Positions 47,273 to 56,882 of a DNA stretch of 64,000 nucleotides are shown here, one piece after another (position 1 is the first letter of the stretch; each line of letters starts with the position of its first letter). The notes beneath the pieces are model-generated. The model had not been told where the DNA came from, did no database searches, and saw only the letters and a list, made by a program, of their open reading frames with translations. Position numbers and translations under genes: made by a program. The stretch is taken from assembly GCA_016182965.1 (NCBI GenBank), contig JACPFM010000011.1, forward strand, positions 16,666-80,665, in the 5' to 3' direction. The DNA comes from Deltaproteobacteria bacterium (lineage in GTDB: Bacteria > Myxococcota_A > Polyangia > Polyangiales > JADJMO01).

Positions 47273-47950
47273 ATGGGAAAGATGCGAGGGAGGTCGTCGA
47301 GCACGGTCGCAGAGGTCTGGGACGACCTCGAGGTCGGCTTCGACGAAGAAGGCGAGCCCGAAGGCGAAGACCTCCGCCGGAGCTCCCTCGCGATCAGCGG
47401 CGAGCGCGTCACTCTCCGCGCCGAGGATACCGCGATCGGCGTGCCGCTGATGCAGGGCGACGCGCACCAGGCGGTCGCCGTCGCCGCACGTCTGCTCGGT
47501 CCCTCCGTCGGCCGCCTCTGCTTCCTCCTGCTCGGATCGCAGTGCGAGGCCGACGAGGCGGCGCAGGAGACGTTCCTCGCCGTCTACCACGGCGCCTCGA
47601 GCTATCGCGCCGAGGGCTCGCCGCGCTCCTGGATCTTCGGCATCGCGCGTCGCATCTGCGCGCAGCGCCTGTCGGCCCGCATGCGGCAGTCGCGCCGGAT
47701 GTTCCTGCTCGATCGCGAGTCGCACGGCCTCGACGCCTCCGATCTCCACGACCGCGCCGAGCGCGAAGCGCGCATCCGCGCCGCGCTCGACGAGCTGCCC
47801 GAGAACGATCGCGAGCTGTTGGCGTTGCGCTACGACGCAGAGCAGTCGTTCCGCGACATCGCACTGGCGCTCGGGATCGACGAAGCCGCCGCCCGCAAAC
47901 GGGTCGGCCGTGCGTTGATTCGCCTGCGCGAGAAGTTGAGGGCCGCATGA
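47273..47950 (+). CDS. ECF-type RNA polymerase sigma factor
   Basis: A 225-aa sigma-70 family regulator. Region 2 is recognisable from LCFLLLGSQCEADEAAQETFLAVY to SPRSWIFGIARRIC, with the tail of region 2.4 suited to -10 recognition. Region 4 is LPENDRELLALRYDAEQSFRDIA followed by the helix AARKRVGRALIRLREKL. There is an acidic 65-residue extension before region 2, unusual for ECF sigmas. I prefer the ATG at 47273; another lies three codons in. Its TGA overlaps the ATG of the zinc-finger anti-sigma gene (ATGA), which marks a sigma/anti-sigma pair. The two are followed by a Ser/Thr kinase gene that may share the signal. Confidence 0.9.
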   Translation: MGKMRGRSSSTVAEVWDDLEVGFDEEGEPEGEDLRRSSLAISGERVTLRAEDTAIGVPLMQGDAHQAVAVAARLLGPSVGRLCFLLLGSQCEADEAAQETFLAVYHGASSYRAEGSPRSWIFGIARRICAQRLSARMRQSRRMFLLDRESHGLDASDLHDRAEREARIRAALDELPENDRELLALRYDAEQSFRDIALALGIDEAAARKRVGRALIRLREKLRAA

Positions 47951-48240
47951 GCCAACCGCGCGCTGCGGCCGATCCGCGTGATCCGAGGTGCGCGGAGGTG
48001 GCCGAGCAGCTCGCGGTCGCGATCGACGGCGTGCTGCCCGCGCGGCTCGACGCCCACATCGACGCCTGTCCGCTGTGCACGGAGCTGCTCCGCGAGGCGA
48101 CGCTCCTCGGCGACGCAATCCGAGACGCCGCCGATGACTATCGTCACGCTTCGGATTTCGAGGCGCGCGTGCTCGCGGCCATCGATCCCGACGGGGTGGA
48201 GCCCACCCGCCGGATGCGACGCCCTGCCCGGGGCGCGTAG
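47947..48240 (+). CDS. zinc-finger anti-sigma factor-like protein
   Basis: A 97-aa protein. The core AEVAEQLAVAIDGVLPARLD followed by HIDACPLCTELL is the HxxxCxxC zinc motif of ZAS-type anti-sigma factors (zf-HC2). No membrane segment follows, so it would be a cytoplasmic anti-sigma, perhaps redox-sensitive. The ATGA overlap with the ECF sigma gene ensures coupled, roughly equal synthesis, which is the usual arrangement. The tail is Arg-rich. Confidence 0.82.
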   Translation: MSQPRAAADPRDPRCAEVAEQLAVAIDGVLPARLDAHIDACPLCTELLREATLLGDAIRDAADDYRHASDFEARVLAAIDPDGVEPTRRMRRPARGA

Positions 48241-48331
48241 GACGGAACAAAAGAAATCGCCGTCACATTTCCCGGGTACGATTCTACATGGGTCAAGGTG
48301 TCTACGCCCGGTCCGCCGGAGCGAGCCCCCC

Positions 48332-48352
48332 TGGGCCGACCTCGTCGGCCCA
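48332..48352 (+). promoter_or_regulatory. leader hairpin upstream of the Ser/Thr kinase
   Basis: TGGGCCGAC pairs perfectly with GTCGGCCCA around a CTC loop. It ends eight bases before the GGAGGGG ribosome binding site (48361-48367) of the kinase gene. It could end transcription of the sigma/anti-sigma mRNA or modulate kinase translation. Confidence 0.5.
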
Positions 48353-48369
48353 CCCGATTGGGAGGGGAC

Positions 48370-49935
<1,566 letters not shown>

Positions 49936-50071
49936 CGGAGCGGGAATCGAGGAGCTTTCCCCGCTCGGACCGGGCGAGGGGCGGGTCGGCCTTAGCGCTC
50001 GCGCCGACGCACTCGGGCCTGCGGTGATCGCTGGCCCCGCGCGGGCGCAGGCACGTACTCTCCGAGTGAGA

Positions 50072-51808
50072 ATGCGCACCGTCGACTTCTACGGACTGAC
50101 GCGGGCGGCGCAGGACCACTTCATCGACGCCGCCGCCGCGGCGCAGCCGCCGGTGCCGCTCCTCGTTCGTCCGGGAGGCCCGACCGCGCACCGCATCGGC
50201 TGGATCGTCGCGGCGCTCGGGGTGATCGGCGCGATCCTCCTGTACCGCACCGGCTACGGCGATCTCGGGAGCGACGCGGTCGTGCACGGCGTCGCCCTCG
50301 CCTTCGCCTGGGTCGTCGCGATCGGTCTGGTGCTCGGAGGGGCGCTGCACGCGATCGCGGGCGAGCGCGCCATCGGCGCGCTGCCGTGGAAGGCCGGCGT
50401 CTACGCGTTCCCCACCGGCGTCGTCGACGCGCGCACGCACCTGCTCCGCGTCGCGGACGTCGACGCGCTCGAGCGCGTGGAGATCGCCGGCACGGCGCGG
50501 TGCGCCGTCGTCATCGTGATCGGAGGGCAGGCCTTCTCCTTCGCCGCCGACGCGGCCGCCGCCGAGAAGGCGAAGCAGGCGCTCGAGCAGGCGCGCGCCG
50601 AGGGACCGGCGAGCAACCCGATGGCGCGCGCGTCGCTCGATCCGTTGGCCGAGCCGCGCGTGTCGAGCCCCCTCGCCCCGACCAACCCTCGCACGCGCGA
50701 GGTCCCGGCGTGGGCGCGCACGCGCTTCGTGGTCGCGGCGGTGGCGGCGCTGGCCGTCGGCCCGACCCTCTGGCACCTGCGGAACGTCGGCAGCGACGAC
50801 CGCGCGTTCGCCGAAGCGACCCGGCAGAACGACGTCGCGTCGTACAAGGCGTATTTGCAGTGGGGCGTGCGTCACCGCGACGAGGTGCGCAAGACCCTGC
50901 TGCCGCGCGCGGAGCTCGCGCTCGCGAAGAAGCAGGGCACGGTCGACGCGATCATCCAGTACCAGGCGTCGCACCCGCAGTCGGCGATCCAGACGGAGGT
51001 CGACGCGTCGCTCCGCGCGGCGCTCCTCGTCGAGCTCGCGACGGCGAAGAAGGCCGGAACCCTCGCCGCGCTCACCGACTTCGAGAAGCGCCGTCCGGGC
51101 CACGGCCTCAACGCCGAGGTCGCCGCCGCCAGGCACGAGGTCTACCAGGCGGCGCTGGCGAGCTTCCGCGCGCGGGCCAACCCCAAGGATCCGAACGTGA
51201 TCGCGTTCTTCGAGCGCCTGCTCGCTTCGGCCGAGAAGCGCGGCGATCCGAAGGTCGAGATCCGCTTCCGGCAGCAGCCCTCGGTGTCGCTCCTCCGCGC
51301 CGACAAGTACGTCGCCAAGCACCCGCTGTTCAACGGCGAGACCTCCTACCCGTCGCGCTACTTCGGTCCCGGCAAGCTCGCAAAGCACGAGGCCTCGCTC
51401 GGGAAGGTGCTCGTCGACGCGCTCTCGGCGGCGTTCCCGGGCGAGGTGCTGTCGTTCTCCATCGGGGCGCCCGCGCCCGAGGGCGAGCCGAACGCGGCGG
51501 CGCCGACGCTGTTCCTGCTGCATCGGCCGGAGTGGACGGGCATGGCGCAGCCGACGCAGCGCCCCCGCGGGATCTACGTGGCGATGAACCACCACTTCGA
51601 CGCGCAGCTCACGGCGCCTGGCGAGACGAGGCCCATCAAGGTGAGCGCGGTGATCATCCGGCCGATCCCGCTCGGCGTGCTCAAGGACTACCAGAAGGGC
51701 TTCGCCAAGCTCGGCGACCCGGAGACCGCGGTCTACGGCACGATGGCGAAGGAGTCGTTCGAGCTGTTCGGAGCGCGGTTCGTCGGCGCGATCTTCGAGA
51801 AGAAGTGA
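50072..51808 (+). CDS. membrane protein of unknown function with helical repeats
   Basis: A 578-aa protein. Two membrane helices occur near residues 38-60 and 70-95 (IGWIVAALGVIGAILLY), a third near 215-235 (FVVAAVAALAVGPTLWHL). A soluble N-terminal insert has a PH-like look (GVYAFPTGVVDARTHLLRV). Residues 240-390 are alternating helices with repeated RxDxVxxxLLP-like units, resembling a TPR-type solenoid. The last 170 residues are a mixed alpha/beta domain. I recognise no family. It is preceded by the kinase gene and followed by an outer membrane protein gene, suggesting an envelope role. Confidence 0.75.
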   Translation: MRTVDFYGLTRAAQDHFIDAAAAAQPPVPLLVRPGGPTAHRIGWIVAALGVIGAILLYRTGYGDLGSDAVVHGVALAFAWVVAIGLVLGGALHAIAGERAIGALPWKAGVYAFPTGVVDARTHLLRVADVDALERVEIAGTARCAVVIVIGGQAFSFAADAAAAEKAKQALEQARAEGPASNPMARASLDPLAEPRVSSPLAPTNPRTREVPAWARTRFVVAAVAALAVGPTLWHLRNVGSDDRAFAEATRQNDVASYKAYLQWGVRHRDEVRKTLLPRAELALAKKQGTVDAIIQYQASHPQSAIQTEVDASLRAALLVELATAKKAGTLAALTDFEKRRPGHGLNAEVAAARHEVYQAALASFRARANPKDPNVIAFFERLLASAEKRGDPKVEIRFRQQPSVSLLRADKYVAKHPLFNGETSYPSRYFGPGKLAKHEASLGKVLVDALSAAFPGEVLSFSIGAPAPEGEPNAAAPTLFLLHRPEWTGMAQPTQRPRGIYVAMNHHFDAQLTAPGETRPIKVSAVIIRPIPLGVLKDYQKGFAKLGDPETAVYGTMAKESFELFGARFVGAIFEKK

Positions 51809-51984
51809 TCGTCTGCAAGGGCGATGTCGCGTTGCGGTAAGCGGGTCGCGGCGCACGTGCGACGAGCAAGGCCGTCTCGGACGACGGTCGCGCCTTGCAC
51901 GACGCGACGGCCTCGCGTGCCACGAGTCGCGCCGCCTCCGCGGCTCGAAATTTCCATGGTCTCTACGGAGCTGGAGGTCACGAC

Positions 51985-52599
51985 ATGCACTCCGTCACAA
52001 CATCGAGCCTCGCTCTGGCACTGCTCCTTTCCGCCGGTGTCGCGTCGGCCCAGCAGGAGACCGATCGCGTCGTCATGCCGTCGGCCAGCGATTGGACGAA
52101 GCCGCAGCCGTCTGCCGACGTGCAGGTGCAGGGCGGCGTGCAAGGCGCGACCGGCGGGCTAGGGGCGGCGACGGTCGTCGGTCCCAGCGCGCAGGTCCGT
52201 GTCGCGTACGGGATCTTCCAGTGGCTCTCGATCGGCGCGAACTACGGCATCGCCGGCCAGGGCGCCGAGCGCAGCATGGGCGACGCCACCGTCGTCACCC
52301 AGGCCTTCTTCGGTGACGTGCGCGCCACCGCGCCGTTCGGGCTCTTCCGCCCGTACGCGTTCGGCGGGATCGGCTACGGATGGAACCGAGTGCGCAGCGA
52401 CGCCTCGACGCCGCTCGCGCACACCGACAACCCGCTCCTGCCCGTCGGTGTAGGGCTCAACTTCATGGTGAGCAAGGCGGTCGCCGTCGGCCCGCAGGCG
52501 AGCTACACGCAGACGCTCAGCTCGTCGCGGCACGATCCGATCAACGGCGGCAACTACTGGAACGCCGGCCTGTCGGCCACCTACCAGATGCAGCTCTGA
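51985..52599 (+). CDS. outer membrane beta-barrel protein
   Basis: A 204-aa outer membrane protein. The signal peptide is ALALLLSAGVASAQQ. The mature part has the alternating strands of an eight-stranded barrel (VRVAYGIFQWLSIGANYGIA, FGDVRATAPFGLFRPYAFGG, VGVGLNFMVSKAVAVGPQAS), and the last residues AGLSATYQMQL look like a closing strand ending in an aromatic/aliphatic residue. It resembles OmpA-like or OMP_b-brl family barrels; ligand unknown. The ATG at 51985 has a GGAGG site eight bases upstream. Confidence 0.82.
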   Translation: MHSVTTSSLALALLLSAGVASAQQETDRVVMPSASDWTKPQPSADVQVQGGVQGATGGLGAATVVGPSAQVRVAYGIFQWLSIGANYGIAGQGAERSMGDATVVTQAFFGDVRATAPFGLFRPYAFGGIGYGWNRVRSDASTPLAHTDNPLLPVGVGLNFMVSKAVAVGPQASYTQTLSSSRHDPINGGNYWNAGLSATYQMQL

Positions 52600-52681
52600 T
52601 CGTTGCGCAGCGGGCGACCTCGGGCACGGCGAGAACATTGCAGGATTGTCCTCTCGCGCTGAGTTGGCTACTTTCGCCGCC

Positions 52682-53119
52682 ATGGGGAGAAGACTGCTCG
52701 ATGGGGAGTCGATCGTCGCGGAGTGCGCCGGCGTCGTGCTCACGAACGTCCGCGTGTGGCGGGAGCTCGCGGGGACGGGCCGGTACGCGCTTACGTCGAT
52801 CATGGTCGATGAGGTGCAGTGGGCAGGCGTGCGGCGCGTGCACAGGCCCATGCTCCTCGTCATTGCGGCGTTCTTCGGGGTGGTCGGGCTCGCGGGGTAT
52901 GCAGTTGGCAAGTCCGAGGTGGCCCTGCTGGGCGGTCTCGTCCTCGCGACCGTGGCCATCGTCTACTACTTCCTCACGCGACACGTCGCGCTGCAGGTGG
53001 CCGGGAGCACCGGGCTCATCGCATCGGCGATCCGCGGCGGCGAGGCAGAGCGCGATCGCGCCCTCGCGTTCGTGGCCGACGTCGAGAAGCGCGCGATCGC
53101 GGCGCGCGGAGCGGGCTGA
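52682..53119 (+). CDS. small membrane protein with PH-like N-terminus
   Basis: A 145-aa protein with two closely spaced membrane helices (MLLVIAAFFGVVGLAGYAVG and VALLGGLVLATVAIVYYFL). The N-terminal part (ECAGVVLTNVRVW to VDEVQWAGVRRVHRP) shows strand repeats like a bacterial PH domain. The same N-terminal piece, ending in RVHRP plus a membrane helix, recurs in the next protein, so the two are tandem paralogues in their membrane part. No function known. The next gene starts at the very next base after its stop. Confidence 0.75.
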   Translation: MGRRLLDGESIVAECAGVVLTNVRVWRELAGTGRYALTSIMVDEVQWAGVRRVHRPMLLVIAAFFGVVGLAGYAVGKSEVALLGGLVLATVAIVYYFLTRHVALQVAGSTGLIASAIRGGEAERDRALAFVADVEKRAIAARGAG

Positions 53120-54793
53120 GTGTCCGATCACACTTGGATCACCGAACCGGGCACGCAGGTCCGGCTCGACCCGACCAGCGTCACGATCGCGCGGAAGCGC
53201 GGGCTCGCGTTCACGCACGTCCGGATGCCGCTGACGTCGGTCCGATGGACGGGCATCGTGCGCGTGCACCGACCGTGGCTGCTGTGGTCGGCGGCCGTCG
53301 GGCTGCTCTTCGCGTTGGCGTTGAGCGTCGGCACGCGCGATCCTTGGATCTCCCGGCTCGTTGGCGATCGCGACGCCGCGATCGAGCGTTGGCTTTGGAG
53401 GCTCGTCGCCGCGCCGATCATCGCATACCTGCTCACGCGTCGTGTAAGGCTCGTCATCGGTGGAGACCTCGACGCCCACGACGTTGCCACGCGCCCGCAC
53501 GAGACGGTGGGGATCGATCTCTGGGGCGGCGCGAAGCACGGCGAACTCGCGCTCGCGTTCCTGCAGAAGCTCGAGTGGCTGGCGATACAGAGGCCGCGCA
53601 GGCCGAGGCGACGCTCGGCGGCCTTCCGCAGCGAGATCGGTGCGTTGGGTGAGCCGGACTTCCCGAGGGAGCTCGCGACGGGCGCGAACGACGTCTTCAA
53701 GGCGCGTCTGATCCAGGTCGGCGCCGCCGTCGGAACGCTCCTCGTCGCGTTCGCTCTCGGCGAAGTGGTCCCGGCGCGCGAGACGTCCGGGCCCGCAGGC
53801 GTCGCCCGTCCGCTCGCGACGGCCGCCACGCCACGGCGCCCCGTGACCGACGACGTCGGCGCGAAGGCTCCGGTCTCGGCGCCCGCGCCGCCACCCGGTC
53901 CCGCCGCGCAGCCCCCAATCGCCAAGACCGTCGCGCTCGCGCCCGATTCCTTCGACGCGTCGAGCGCGTTCGCGAAGCAGAAGGAGCAGCACCCCGCCCG
54001 CGACGCCTTCGACGGCAAGCCGAGCACGGCGTGGTGCGAGGCCGCAGCGGGTCGGGGCGACGGTGAGTGGCTCGAGGCTCGCTTCTCGTCGCCGAAGAGG
54101 ATCCGCTCGATCCGCCTCACGACCGGCTGGGACTATCTCTCCCAGTATGGCGATCTCTTCGCGCGCAACTCCCACTACTCGAAGGTCACGATCACCTTCG
54201 ACGGCGGAAGCGCGATCACGCGCGTGGCGAAGAGCGAGGAGCGATCTCTCACCATCACCGGCATCGACGTGAAGGCGTCGAAGGTGCGCTTCATCGCCGA
54301 CGGCGTCTTCGCCGGCAAGGATCCGGACCTGTGCATCTCCGAGATCGAGTTGCTCGGGGAGGCCGAGCCCGGCGAGCCGGCGATCGCTGCGAGCGATCCG
54401 TTCGGCGGGACTGTCGCCACCGAGCTCGCGGCCGACGACGTGGGCTTCGATGACGTGCGCGGCGGCGCAGGATGGGGCGACCGCTGCTTCCTCCACCTGA
54501 AGGCGGGGCGCTACCGAAACGGCAAGGCCGCGTGCGAGCGTGGCCTCGCGCTCGGCCCGAAGCCCGCGATCGCCGGTGCCCTGTACTACAACCTGGGGCT
54601 CATCGAAGAGAAGGCCGGGAGCCGAGAGGCCGCACGACGCTACTACGCGAAGTCGCTCGAAGTACGTCCCGGAAATGCGATCGTGAAGAAGGCGCTCGCG
54701 GCGGTGAGCGAATCGGTCTCGGAGACCGACGACGATCCGGCCCTAGCGCCGACGGCCGCAGCGCCACCCGAGACCATCGACAACCCATTCTGA
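53120..54793 (+). CDS. membrane protein with discoidin-like (NADase-type glycan-binding) domain and TPR
   Basis: A 557-aa protein. Residues 10-110 repeat the PH-like/membrane layout of the upstream paralogue (HVRMPLTSVRWTGIVRVHRP). Another membrane helix lies near residue 195. A Pro/Ala linker leads to a jelly-roll domain at about 275-420 with ARDAFDGKPSTAWCEAAAG and EWLEARFSSPKRIRSIRLTT, the signature of F5/8-type discoidin and NADase-type glycan-binding domains. The C-terminus holds a short TPR pair (KAGRYRNGKAACERGLALGP, LYYNLGLIEEKAGSREAARR). It probably binds surface carbohydrate. The GTG start directly follows the upstream stop with no gap. Confidence 0.8.
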   Translation: MSDHTWITEPGTQVRLDPTSVTIARKRGLAFTHVRMPLTSVRWTGIVRVHRPWLLWSAAVGLLFALALSVGTRDPWISRLVGDRDAAIERWLWRLVAAPIIAYLLTRRVRLVIGGDLDAHDVATRPHETVGIDLWGGAKHGELALAFLQKLEWLAIQRPRRPRRRSAAFRSEIGALGEPDFPRELATGANDVFKARLIQVGAAVGTLLVAFALGEVVPARETSGPAGVARPLATAATPRRPVTDDVGAKAPVSAPAPPPGPAAQPPIAKTVALAPDSFDASSAFAKQKEQHPARDAFDGKPSTAWCEAAAGRGDGEWLEARFSSPKRIRSIRLTTGWDYLSQYGDLFARNSHYSKVTITFDGGSAITRVAKSEERSLTITGIDVKASKVRFIADGVFAGKDPDLCISEIELLGEAEPGEPAIAASDPFGGTVATELAADDVGFDDVRGGAGWGDRCFLHLKAGRYRNGKAACERGLALGPKPAIAGALYYNLGLIEEKAGSREAARRYYAKSLEVRPGNAIVKKALAAVSESVSETDDDPALAPTAAAPPETIDNPF

Positions 54794-54795
54794 CC

Positions 54796-54984
54796 GATCT
54801 TGCGAGCGACCTTCGTCACCTTCGAGGGCGCGTCGGCGTAGACGTGCGCGCGCACCATCTGCTGCAGGCGGAACGGTTACGCGACCTTCTGGAGGCAGCC
54901 CGTGTGCACCAGCGGCGGCGCGACGAGCGCGGTCACCATCAGCACGCGCCAGAGGAGCGAACGGGCGCCCGAGCGAGGCTTCAA
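54796..54984 (-). pseudogene. remnant of a small lipoprotein gene
   Basis: From a TTG that overlaps the amidohydrolase stop (TTGA) the frame reads a basic start, a hydrophobic signal and a lipobox: LLWRVLMVTALVAPPLVHTGC, then LQKVA and a TAA. After the stop the same frame continues in a coding-like way (PFRLQQMVRAHVYADAPSKV). It looks like a lipoprotein gene cut short by a nonsense mutation and eroded downstream, where it meets the opposing gene. A functional 35-residue lipopeptide is less likely. Confidence 0.45.
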
Positions 54985-56723
54985 GGCAGCCTTTCCGTCG
55001 GCGCCTGCGCCGCGTCGCTACCGACCTCGACGCGCTCCGGGGCGCCGGGGCTCCCGAAGACGATCTCGCCGGAGATGACCGTGGCGCGCACGCGCGCGTC
55101 GGGGAGCGACGTCGGCTCGAGGCGGCGATCGATCACGACCAGGTCGGCGCGCTTGCCGACCTCGAGGGTGCCGCAGCGATCGGCGCGCCCGCAGGCCTCG
55201 GCGGCGGTGCGCGTGTACATCGCGATCGCCTCGTCGAGGTCGACGCGTTGATCGGGCTCGAAGACGTCGCCGCGCGTCGTGCGCCGCGCCACCGCGTCGC
55301 GGATGCCGTCGAGCGGCTCGAGCCCGGCGACCGGGAAGTCCGAGCTGCCGGCCACCTTCACCCCCGCGTCGAGCAGCCACCGGAGCGGCGTGTTGCGGAC
55401 GCGCGGGATCGACGGCGCGCTCGCGAACGCCGGGAGGCTGATCATGTGCGGCTGCGCGACGACCGTCGCGCCGACGCCGGAGAGGCGCGCGACCAGCTCG
55501 CGATCGACGAAGATTGCGTGCTCGATGCGCGGCGCGCCGACGCGCGACAGCGCGGAGCCCGCCTTCTCGTACGCGCTGAGGGCGAGCGCGACGGCTTCGT
55601 TCCCGATGGCGTGCGTCGCCACCGCGAAGCCGCGATCGACCGCGGCGCGGACGATGCGCGCGATCTCGTCGGGGCGGTAGAGCGTGATGCCGGTGCGGAT
55701 CTCGCGGCCGAACCGCGGGCGCAGCGACAGGCTGGTCCGCACCGGATCGAGCGAGCCGCGGCGGACGGACATCGCGAAGCCTCGCAACGTCACGCCCGCG
55801 ACCTGGAGCCAGCCGAGGCACATCGCGCACGCGGGCGCGCCGTCGACGGCGAGCTTGAGCGGCCCGACGACGAGAGGGCCGTCTTCTTGGCCGGTCTTTG
55901 GACCGTCGAGCGCGCTCCACGGCGCGTCGAGCCAGCCGGAGACGGACACCGGCATCATGACCGTGGGCACGACGAGCAGTCGACGTCGCACCGCCTCGCG
56001 GTAGAGCGTCGCGAGATCCGGGGGCACCGTCGCGTCGGCGACCAGCGTGATCCCCGCCTCGGCCATCGCGCAGTGGTGCCGCGACAGGCGCTCGAGGAAT
56101 CCCTCGGCGTCGGTCGCGAGGAGGCTCGTGCGCGCGAGCGACTCGACGCGGCTGATCGCGCGTTCGACGAGGAGACCGTCGGGCAGGCCGTGGCGCCCGC
56201 GCGAAATGTGCCCTCCCGAGGGATCGGGTGAGCTTCTGCCGATGCCCGCGCGCTCGAGCGCGCGCCCGTTCGCGACGGCGCGATGGCAGCTGTAGTGCAG
56301 GGCGACGACGGGGCGATCGGGCACCGCGTCGTCGAGCTCCTCTCGCGTGGGCGCGCGGCGCTCGGCGAGGCGGGCCTCGTCCCAGTCGGTCGCGACCAGC
56401 CAGCGATCGTCGGGCAGGCTCGCGGCCGCCGCGGCGAGCGCGCGCTGCAGGCTGACGATGTCGGTGACCGCCGGCGGAGCGAGGCGAAGCTGGGCGCCGT
56501 ACAGCGCGACGATGCACGGGTGGTGGTGCGCGTCGACGAAGCCGGGGAGCACGGTGGCGCCGCCGGCGTCGAACCTGATCGCGTCGTCGCCGGCGACACG
56601 GAGCACGTCGTCGCGCGAGCCGATCGCGGTGACGATGCCGTCGCGCCACGCGATGGCGCTCGCGCGGGTGCCGGCCCGATCGACGGCGCGGACGTCGGCG
56701 TTCACGAGGACGTTCGTCGCCAT
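54981..56723 (-). CDS. amidohydrolase family 3 (YtcJ-like) protein
   Basis: A 580-aa metal-dependent hydrolase. The opening strands of a composite domain (NVLVNADVRAVDRAGTRAS) lead to the metal motif GFVDAHHHPCIVALYG. Later ligands fit FAVATHAIGNEA, PRIEHAIF and AGSSDFPV (metal Asp), ending with the strand GEIVFGS. These enzymes hydrolyse N-acyl amides or similar; the substrate is unknown. There is no signal peptide, so it is cytoplasmic. It is followed by the lipoprotein remnant with a TTGA overlap. Confidence 0.88.
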   Translation of the reverse strand: MATNVLVNADVRAVDRAGTRASAIAWRDGIVTAIGSRDDVLRVAGDDAIRFDAGGATVLPGFVDAHHHPCIVALYGAQLRLAPPAVTDIVSLQRALAAAAASLPDDRWLVATDWDEARLAERRAPTREELDDAVPDRPVVALHYSCHRAVANGRALERAGIGRSSPDPSGGHISRGRHGLPDGLLVERAISRVESLARTSLLATDAEGFLERLSRHHCAMAEAGITLVADATVPPDLATLYREAVRRRLLVVPTVMMPVSVSGWLDAPWSALDGPKTGQEDGPLVVGPLKLAVDGAPACAMCLGWLQVAGVTLRGFAMSVRRGSLDPVRTSLSLRPRFGREIRTGITLYRPDEIARIVRAAVDRGFAVATHAIGNEAVALALSAYEKAGSALSRVGAPRIEHAIFVDRELVARLSGVGATVVAQPHMISLPAFASAPSIPRVRNTPLRWLLDAGVKVAGSSDFPVAGLEPLDGIRDAVARRTTRGDVFEPDQRVDLDEAIAMYTRTAAEACGRADRCGTLEVGKRADLVVIDRRLEPTSLPDARVRATVISGEIVFGSPGAPERVEVGSDAAQAPTERLP

Positions 56724-56882
56724 GGTCCCGCTCGAACGATACCGCGACGTAGTACGCCCGTGCGCTCGATGTCGGCGAAGGGGCCGAAACCGCTCGCGAC
56801 CGGCCGGCTCGGCCGGTTCGCCTCGCTCGCGCGCGCAGGCCTCGTGTGGGGTAGCGCGAGTGGGGCGGTGATGCGCCTCGCC

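Noticed and set aside
54796..54984. Second selenocysteine or recoding site in the lipoprotein remnant
   Set aside because: The stop is TAA, not at a catalytic residue, and no hairpin follows.
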